Positions 1 through 5,094 of a DNA stretch of 9,190 nucleotides are shown here, one piece after another. Source of the stretch: an uncultured Planctomycetaceae bacterium (GTDB taxonomy: Bacteria > Planctomycetota > Planctomycetia > Pirellulales > Pirellulaceae). The stretch spans positions 1 to 9,190 of the forward strand of contig CAIYOB010000245.1 of the NCBI GenBank assembly GCA_903927685.1, written 5' to 3'. The stretch's first letter is position 1; every line of letters starts with the position of its first letter. Made by a program: the position numbers and the translations under genes. The notes beneath the pieces are model-generated. The model was not told where the DNA came from. It did no database searches and saw nothing but the letters and a program-made list of their open reading frames with translations.

Positions 1-443
1 CCCGCGACCAGGAACCGCAGAAAGTCGCAGCCCTGGACGGCGGCGCCGACGACTACGTGACCAAGCCCTTCGGGATCGGCGAACTGCTCGCGCGTCTGCG
101 AACGGCGTTGCGGCACGCGAACCGAGGCCCGGCCGAGTCCTCGGTGGTTGCCATCGGCGACCTGCGCGCCGACTTGGCCGCCCGCATCGTCACGCGGTCG
201 GGCCGGGAGGTCCATCTCACGCCGCTGGAGTACAAGCTGCTCGTCACGCTGCTCAAGCACGCCGGCAAAGTGCTGACGCATCGGTTCCTGCTCCGCGAAG
301 TCTGGGGCCCGCAGGATACGCAGGAAACCCACTATCTCCGGGTTTTCGTCGCCAGCCTCCGGCGCAAGCTGGAAGACGACCCGGCCCAGCCGCGTTACCT
401 GCTGACCGAGCCGGGCGTCGGATACCGCTTCGCCGCGGAGTGA
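1..443 (+). CDS. kdpE: KdpE-type response regulator, 5'-truncated by the window edge
   Basis: This is the C-terminal part of an OmpR/PhoB-family response regulator; the gene starts before the window. Reading from base 3, the end of the receiver domain is visible: ALDGGADDYVTKPFG contains the conserved receiver lysine and the cis-proline after it. A winged-helix DNA-binding domain follows, from LTPLEYKLLVTLLKHAGKVL through the recognition-helix stretch HYLRVFVASLRRKLEDDP to the wing GVGYRF near the stop. The THYLRV..ASLRRKLE.DP..PRYLLTEPGVGYRF pattern is characteristic of KdpE, which with the sensor kinase KdpD activates the kdpFABC high-affinity potassium ATPase. The phosphorylated aspartate lies outside the window. 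kdpD and kdpFABC would be expected upstream but cannot be seen. The gene ends 28 bp from a convergent gene, and I see no clear hairpin terminator between them. KdpE is much more likely than a generic OmpR-type regulator. Confidence 0.9.
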   Translation, partial: RDQEPQKVAALDGGADDYVTKPFGIGELLARLRTALRHANRGPAESSVVAIGDLRADLAARIVTRSGREVHLTPLEYKLLVTLLKHAGKVLTHRFLLREVWGPQDTQETHYLRVFVASLRRKLEDDPAQPRYLLTEPGVGYRFAAE

Positions 444-471
444 CGCCCGACACCCGACCCCATGCGCCGCG

Positions 472-2028
472 TCAGGCCTCCTCGATCAACGCCAGCTTCA
501 GCCGCTGGCATAACTCGGTCACGGGAGCTTTCAGGTCGCCGTAGAACGTCACGCGGTGCCAGCCCATCCGCCAGGTTTCCGTCAGCCGTTCCAGATCGCC
601 CTTGACGACCGCTTCCAGCTTGGTGCGGCACGCCATGTCACTCGGATTGTTGCCAATGCTCTTGGCTTGGTGCAGCAGGACTTGCCGCGTTTGCGGATTG
701 ATCTCCAGCGTCGTGGTCAGGAAGCCGGTGGGCAGCAGCGACTGGACCGAAGCCCCTTTGCGGTCTTCGGAATGGTTGCGGAGGCGATAGGGATTCACGG
801 CACCGCCGGTTCCAAAGGGCTTGGTCATCGCCACGCAGTGGGCGTACACGATGGCGTTCTTCGAGGTGTCGATGATGGGGTCCGAGATGTAGCCGGGCCG
901 GCCAACCAGCGCGCCCATGGTCGCCATCGTCACCGCCGACATCTGGTCCGCCTCACAGCCGCCGACCAGCCCGTCGTCGTTCAGTTGCGTGAAGCCTAGG
1001 CACGGATACGCTTGCATGTGGCCGCCGTAGAACCCGCCCAGGCAGTTGATGCTGATGCCGCGGGCTCCGTGCTGGTCGATCAGGCGTTTCATCGCCACGT
1101 ACATGAGGGCCGATTTTCGGATCTCCTCCTGGTTCGGCTCGACGACCTCCTGGGCCTGCTTCGTCCACCGCTCGGCGTACGATTCAGCTTGCCCGGCGTC
1201 GGCCGCGGCATAGGCGGCGGACAGCTCCTCGAAGGCGATCGGCAGCAGCTGCAGGCCCAGCACTTCTTGCGTCGCGTTGCGGAACGGATCTCCGCCCCAG
1301 CCGCCGCCCACGACCAGCAGCTTGGTCTGCCGCAAGTCGCTGAGCGCCCGGTCGAAATCCGGCGCGGGGATCCGGTCTTCGTGGCAAGCCCAGTCGGTCG
1401 CGGCCGGCGTCCGCTGGCGTCGCGTCGCGCGAAACGCCGCCGCGACGTCCGCGGCGCTCTGGCCCGACTTGAGCCGCGCGAATTGGCGGACCGAGGCGAC
1501 GATGTCCTGGTCGTCCGCCGAACTGACCCAGTCGACCGGCTTGCCGGCTGCCATGATCTGCGGCAGCCGCGTCAGGAACAGTCCCGAGCCGCCGAACAGG
1601 TTGTCGACCAGCAGCGTCGGCTTGTCCGTGGCGCACAGCTTGGCAATGTCGTTCCGCCAGCCCAGTCCCTGCACGCAAATCAGGTAGCCATCGACTTCGC
1701 TGTCCCCCTGCAGAACCTCGTCGGCCTGCTTCGGATCATCCATAACTCGCGTCGTCAGCAACTGGACGTCGGGGCAGCCCTCGTTCAGCACTTGCAGCAT
1801 TCGGTTCCGGCGGGTGTCAAAGTCGTAGCCGATGTTCGGCCAGATCGGCTTGTCGTTCGGTGTTTCGCAGAAGACCAGCCGGATCTTCGGTTTGCCGGCC
1901 GACGCTTCCGCGGTTCGCCCCAGGCGAGGCTGGAGCCACGTTGCGCCGGCGGCACAGCCGACACAGGCGGCACACTGGGACAGGAATCGGCGGCGGGAAC
2001 AAGCGACCGGGAGAGTTGCGCGATTCAT
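472..2028 (-). CDS. Tat-exported protein with L-fucose/L-arabinose isomerase-like fold
   Basis: 518 aa. The ATG at 2028 is chosen because AAAGGAG lies 6 nt upstream and because the protein then begins with a textbook twin-arginine signal: SRRRFLSQ at residues 11-18, then a hydrophobic stretch to about residue 32. No lipobox cysteine fits. The mature part starts near residue 45 (KPKIRLVFCETPND) and has alternating hydrophobic strands and helices. The most diagnostic segment is residues 353-400, GL.GGCEADQ....M...GALVGRPGYISD followed by N.IVYAHC, which resembles the C-terminal active-site region of FucI/AraA isomerases. E359 and D383 are 24 residues apart, the same spacing as the metal ligands E337 and D361 of E. 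coli FucI as I recall them. I cannot assign the third ligand; H397, H419 and H453 are candidates. Function may be isomerisation or binding of a sugar outside the cytoplasm, but the substrate is unknown. The gene is divergent from the membrane-protein operon and convergent with kdpE. Confidence 0.8.
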   Translation of the reverse strand: MNRATLPVACSRRRFLSQCAACVGCAAGATWLQPRLGRTAEASAGKPKIRLVFCETPNDKPIWPNIGYDFDTRRNRMLQVLNEGCPDVQLLTTRVMDDPKQADEVLQGDSEVDGYLICVQGLGWRNDIAKLCATDKPTLLVDNLFGGSGLFLTRLPQIMAAGKPVDWVSSADDQDIVASVRQFARLKSGQSAADVAAAFRATRRQRTPAATDWACHEDRIPAPDFDRALSDLRQTKLLVVGGGWGGDPFRNATQEVLGLQLLPIAFEELSAAYAAADAGQAESYAERWTKQAQEVVEPNQEEIRKSALMYVAMKRLIDQHGARGISINCLGGFYGGHMQAYPCLGFTQLNDDGLVGGCEADQMSAVTMATMGALVGRPGYISDPIIDTSKNAIVYAHCVAMTKPFGTGGAVNPYRLRNHSEDRKGASVQSLLPTGFLTTTLEINPQTRQVLLHQAKSIGNNPSDMACRTKLEAVVKGDLERLTETWRMGWHRVTFYGDLKAPVTELCQRLKLALIEEA

Positions 2029-2034
2029 GGTAGG

Positions 2035-2041
2035 CTCCTTT
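2035..2041 (-). promoter_or_regulatory. Ribosome binding site of the Tat isomerase-like gene
   Basis: On the minus strand this reads AAAGGAG, 6 nt before the ATG at 2028. It decides the start: the frame stays open upstream to 2340, but that extension has no comparable Shine-Dalgarno sequence and would bury the Tat signal about 104 residues inside the protein. Confidence 0.8.
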
Positions 2042-2096
2042 GCCAAGGGGTGAGGACTTCTGCCAGGATGGCGACAGCCAAGCGGGGCGGAAATCC

Positions 2097-2126
2097 AGTC
2101 TATCCGAACGCCGGGTAACGGTGCAA
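2097..2126 (-). promoter_or_regulatory. Candidate promoter for the isomerase-like gene
   Basis: On the minus strand TTGCAC (2121-2126) and TAGACT (2097-2102) are separated by 18 bp. They match the sigma-70 hexamers only partly (about 3 of 6 and 4 of 6). The position, roughly 70 bp before the ATG at 2028, is plausible. This is a weak match and could be chance. Confidence 0.2.
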
Positions 2127-2298
2127 ATCGTCTCCCAATTCCTGGTTCGGTATCGCGGGAACGGAGCGGGGGGCAGGATCGGCTCGATCCCGCTCCGAGT
2201 ATCCCGCCCCGGAAGCGGACCAGGCCCGCACAAGACGCACAGTCCGACCAGTCGCCCCGAGTTGCACCGCCGAACGATGAGGAGCAAATTCCCTCGGC

Positions 2299-2327
2299 GG
2301 TCGAGATTGCCAATCGTAGCGTATACT
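2299..2327 (+). promoter_or_regulatory. Candidate promoter for the membrane-protein operon
   Basis: TATACT at 2322-2327 is a good -10 hexamer in an otherwise GC-rich context. The matching -35 position with a 17-bp spacer is GGTCGA (2299-2304), which is poor. Transcription would start near 2334, giving a leader of about 46 nt before the ATG at 2380. TTGCCA at 2307-2312 looks more like a -35 box but lies only 9 bp from the -10. The support is mainly the -10 hexamer and its position. Confidence 0.3.
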
Positions 2328-2360
2328 CTGCCAGCAACACACGGACACCGTCGGATCGTT

Positions 2361-2371
2361 CCCTGGCAGGG
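2361..2371. repeat. Short inverted repeat over the ribosome binding region of membrane protein A
   Basis: CCCTGGCAGGG has 5-bp inverted arms around one central base. Its right arm includes AGGG (2368-2371), the only plausible Shine-Dalgarno sequence for the ATG at 2380, with an 8-nt spacer. It could be a small operator or an mRNA hairpin masking the ribosome site. An element of this size also arises by chance. Confidence 0.3.
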
Positions 2372-2379
2372 TTCCGAGC

Positions 2380-5094
2380 ATGTCAGATCTGACCCACGAC
2401 GCGAATCCATCGCCGCTCACCGATTCCCGCCACGACGCCCAGGCGTGCGGCAGCGGTTCGGTGGCTGCGCGAAACGCCCCGTCCACCTCGCCGGCCACCG
2501 TGGGAGGAGCCGTCGCGTTGCTGCTGGCTGCCTGGTGCGCGGCAGGTTCGCTGGGGTTGCTGGCGCATCCGCTGCGATTGGCGCTGGCCTACCTGGCGTT
2601 GACCGTTGCCGCAGCCCTCGTCTGGCCTCTGCATCGAGCGGGCCGCTGGTGGCTGCTCGGCGTGCTGGGATTGGCCGCCGGCAGCGCGGCCACCGCGCTG
2701 TCCGACCTGAACTCGCTGCTGGTCGTTTTGGCAACCGCGGCCTGGCTGACCGCGGCCAATGGCGGCCCGCGCCGAGCTGTCTTGCAGACCTGCACGGTGG
2801 CCATCCTGGGGCTGGTCTTGTATCGTCTGGCGGACTCCTCTGTGCCGGCGGTCTGGCTGCTGAGCGACTTCGTTGGCAACGCCCTGGGCCGCGCCGTCGG
2901 CGGGGCCCTGGGCGTCCCGCTGGACATCGGTGCGACGTTCGCCGGACTGGACTTTCTCGTACTGATGTCGGCCCTGTGTGCGGCGTGGCTGCTGGCCACG
3001 GACGGGCCACGATTCGGACGCACCGTGGCGGCCGCGGCGGCGATCTTGGCGGTGCACGGACTGTACCTGGTTGTGGTCGCATACGCGTTGGATCTGGCGG
3101 CACTACTGCCGGCGGTTGATGCGCCGGTTTTTGATCACCCGTACACTCCGCCGCCGTGGCGCTGGCCGGACGCCGTCCGGCAACTCCTGCCGTGGAATCT
3201 GCCCGTCCTGGCCGCCGCGCTGCAACTGGCGGTCGTCGCCGTGATGTTCCGCTGGTCGCGGTGGCCGGCCGCGGAGGACGCTCGTTGTGCGTCACGGGTC
3301 GCGACTGGTGCGCCGCCGTCGCGGCATGGCCGGCTGGTCGCGGTCGGGGCCTGCCTGTGCGCAGCCCTCTTGCCCGTCTGCGGCACCTTGTCGCTCACGC
3401 GCACCGAGCTGTCGGGCCGCCGCTTCATCGCGAATCAGGTGGGGAGCTTGAATTGGGAACGTCCGCAGTTCGACCGTTACGGTCAGTCCGCGGCGAGCGG
3501 GTTCGGCATGTTGCCGCAGTTGGTTTGGAGCCTGGGCGGGACGCTCAAGACTTCGGACGAATTCACCGCGGCCGAGTTGGCGCAGGCCGATGTTGCCCTG
3601 CTGCTGCAGCCGACCGCGCCGATCTCCGAGGCGGTCCAGCAGCGGCTGCGGGACTTTGTCCATAACGGCGGCGCGTTGCTGGTCGTCGTCGGACCGGATC
3701 CGCAACAGGGCGGAGCGTGGAGCGGCTTCGACGCCGTGCTGGCGAACACGGCGATTCGCGTGCGCCGCGACGTGGCCGTTTCCGAGGCGGGCGGATGGCA
3801 GCACGGGATCCAGTTGCTGGCCCACCCGGTCACCACGGGGATCGGCCCGCGAAACGCGGCGCTCTTTACGGACAGTGGGGCGACGCTCCGGATTCACTGG
3901 CCGGCGCGCCCGCTGATCTCCGGACGTTGGGGCTGGAGCGATCCGGGAGCGGACGCCTTGCTGACCGGCGTGTGGCGGCTGGAAGCGGGCGAGCGGTTGG
4001 GCGATCTGGTGCTGGCCGCTGAACAGCCTCTGGGAGCCGGCCGCGTGGTGGTGCTGGGCGATGCGTTTCCGCTGACCAACGAAGGCGGTGTGCGCGGGTA
4101 CGAGTATACTTGCCGGCTGTTGTCGCACCTGGCACATGGCTCGACAGGGCCGCAATCCCCGTGGCGGCAGGCACTGACGCTGCTGTTGGCGCTGGGCTTG
4201 TTCATTGCCGTCGTCCGGCGGCCGGAGGCGCGGGGGATCCTGGCGCTGACGCTCGTCGGAGCGGTATCCCTGGCGGCTTGCGAGACCTTCAGCCGGCATG
4301 CGACGCGAGTCGTTCCGGATGGGCGGCTTGACAAACCCGAAGCCCTAAGCGGGTCTGGCCACTTGGCCTACATCGACGCGTCCCATGTCTCGCCATACAG
4401 CGATGCGAATTGGGCCTTTGACGGCATCAACGGCTTGGCGCTGACGCTGATGCGCAGCGGCTATCTGACGCTGACGCTGCCGGAGTTGAGTCGCGAGCGG
4501 TTGGAGCGGGCGGCGGTCTTGGTCACGATCGCCCCGGCGCGGCGCTACACGGCCAAGGAACGTCGGGAACTGGTCGGATTTGTCGAACGCGGCGGGACGC
4601 TGTTCTGCCTGGTCGGAGCCGAGGAGGCGGCGGCCAGCGATCCGTTGCTCGCCGGTTTTGGACTCCGCGTCTCGCCGTCGCCGGTGCCGACCGCGGGACG
4701 GTGGCGGGAGCCTGAGCCGCTGGGGCATGTGCGGGCCGAGTATACCGTGGCCCGGCCCGATGCTCCGAATGCGGGCCGGCCCGTGGTCCAGTTCCATGCC
4801 GCCTGGCCCGTCTCGGCGCCAGGCGATGCCGAGGTGTTGGTCCGCGCCGCCGGCGGCCCGAGCGTGGTCGTGTGCCGGCCGATCGGCCGCGGCCGCGTCG
4901 TGGTGATCGGGGACACCGCGTTCGCCCTGAACAGGAACCTGGAATACGTCGGCGGGGAGCCGTTCGAGGGCCGGTATGACAATGCCCAGTTCTGGCGCTG
5001 GTTGATCAGCCGCGTCACGGGCCGGCTCGAATGGATCCCGCCGCCCCCGCCGCCTTCCGCCGATCAGGCGAACCATGTGGAGGTACAGCCATGA
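2380..5094 (+). CDS. Large membrane protein A with two DUF4350-like extracytoplasmic domains
   Basis: 904 aa, no gene name recognised. After a polar N-terminus (1-38), hydrophobic segments fill about 40-240 and 270-291, forming a multi-pass bundle, and another membrane helix spans about 318-337. Soluble domain 1 (about 345-590) contains ADVALLLQP, then FVHNGGALLVVVG (426-438) and LGAGRVVVLGD (551-561). A two-helix hairpin follows (about 596-612 and 619-637) with a basic loop, RRPEARG. Soluble domain 2 (about 650-885) contains IDASH (665-669), VLVTIAPARRY, FVERGG (734-739) and IGRGRVVVIGD (835-845). Basic loops at about 302-318 and 613-619 put both soluble domains outside the cytoplasm. The domains resemble DUF4350/GATase1-like modules, but no catalytic Cys is visible, so they are probably binding or scaffold domains. 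The bundle around 160-240 faintly recalls exosortases without their Cys motif. The C-terminus carries six consecutive prolines. The stop overlaps the start of the next gene, which has the same architecture. Confidence 0.8.
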   Translation: MSDLTHDANPSPLTDSRHDAQACGSGSVAARNAPSTSPATVGGAVALLLAAWCAAGSLGLLAHPLRLALAYLALTVAAALVWPLHRAGRWWLLGVLGLAAGSAATALSDLNSLLVVLATAAWLTAANGGPRRAVLQTCTVAILGLVLYRLADSSVPAVWLLSDFVGNALGRAVGGALGVPLDIGATFAGLDFLVLMSALCAAWLLATDGPRFGRTVAAAAAILAVHGLYLVVVAYALDLAALLPAVDAPVFDHPYTPPPWRWPDAVRQLLPWNLPVLAAALQLAVVAVMFRWSRWPAAEDARCASRVATGAPPSRHGRLVAVGACLCAALLPVCGTLSLTRTELSGRRFIANQVGSLNWERPQFDRYGQSAASGFGMLPQLVWSLGGTLKTSDEFTAAELAQADVALLLQPTAPISEAVQQRLRDFVHNGGALLVVVGPDPQQGGAWSGFDAVLANTAIRVRRDVAVSEAGGWQHGIQLLAHPVTTGIGPRNAALFTDSGATLRIHWPARPLISGRWGWSDPGADALLTGVWRLEAGERLGDLVLAAEQPLGAGRVVVLGDAFPLTNEGGVRGYEYTCRLLSHLAHGSTGPQSPWRQALTLLLALGLFIAVVRRPEARGILALTLVGAVSLAACETFSRHATRVVPDGRLDKPEALSGSGHLAYIDASHVSPYSDANWAFDGINGLALTLMRSGYLTLTLPELSRERLERAAVLVTIAPARRYTAKERRELVGFVERGGTLFCLVGAEEAAASDPLLAGFGLRVSPSPVPTAGRWREPEPLGHVRAEYTVARPDAPNAGRPVVQFHAAWPVSAPGDAEVLVRAAGGPSVVVCRPIGRGRVVVIGDTAFALNRNLEYVGGEPFEGRYDNAQFWRWLISRVTGRLEWIPPPPPPSADQANHVEVQP
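2382..2393. repeat. 12-bp perfect palindrome at the start of gene A
   Basis: GTCAGATCTGAC is its own reverse complement. It begins on the third base of the start codon and covers codons 2 to 4 of the 904-aa protein, 10 bp after another inverted repeat. The position would suit a repressor operator or a start-codon-proximal mRNA hairpin. About two 12-bp palindromes are expected by chance in a window of this length, so the case rests on location alone. Confidence 0.3.
5079..5094 (+). promoter_or_regulatory. Ribosome binding site and ATGA stop-start overlap coupling genes A and B
   Basis: GGAGG at 5079-5083 lies 7 nt before the ATG at 5091-5093, inside the last codons of gene A. The A of this ATG precedes the TGA stop of gene A (5092-5094), giving an ATGA overlap. 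This arrangement normally means translational coupling and roughly matched output of two interacting proteins. It also fixes the start of gene B: an in-frame ATG at 5031 lies deep in gene A, lacks this site and would add 20 non-hydrophobic residues before the first membrane helix. Confidence 0.85.

Larger units (their letters stand above)
2029..2379. other. Divergent intergenic region (351 bp)
   Basis: This region separates the minus-strand isomerase-like gene from the plus-strand membrane-protein operon, so it should hold both promoters. Open frames cross it in several phases, but none has a ribosome binding site or recognisable protein content. I see no tRNA, no riboswitch-like fold and no rho-independent terminator. 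Weak hexamer candidates for both directions, and two short palindromes at the right edge, are described separately. Confidence 0.7.

Noticed and set aside
444..471. Bidirectional terminator between kdpE and the isomerase-like gene
   Set aside because: The 28-bp gap has no inverted repeat followed by a T run in either direction.
1012..2118. 368-aa plus-strand open frame opposite the Tat isomerase-like gene
   Set aside because: The minus strand has the ribosome site, Tat signal and isomerase-like motif; the plus-strand translation has no domain.
2029..2340. N-terminal extension of the isomerase-like gene up to 2340
   Set aside because: The added 104 residues lack a good ribosome site, and the Tat signal must be at the N-terminus to work; the ATG at 2028 has AAAGGAG.
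2364..2379. Plus-strand sigma-54 promoter (TGGCA... to GAGC) just before gene A
   Set aside because: The GG to GC spacing is 11 rather than the strict 10, there is no TTGC, and transcription would start inside the coding region.
2040..3119. 359-aa plus-strand frame overlapping the start of gene A
   Set aside because: It is Arg/Gly-rich with no membrane or domain pattern, in another phase of a well-supported membrane-protein gene.
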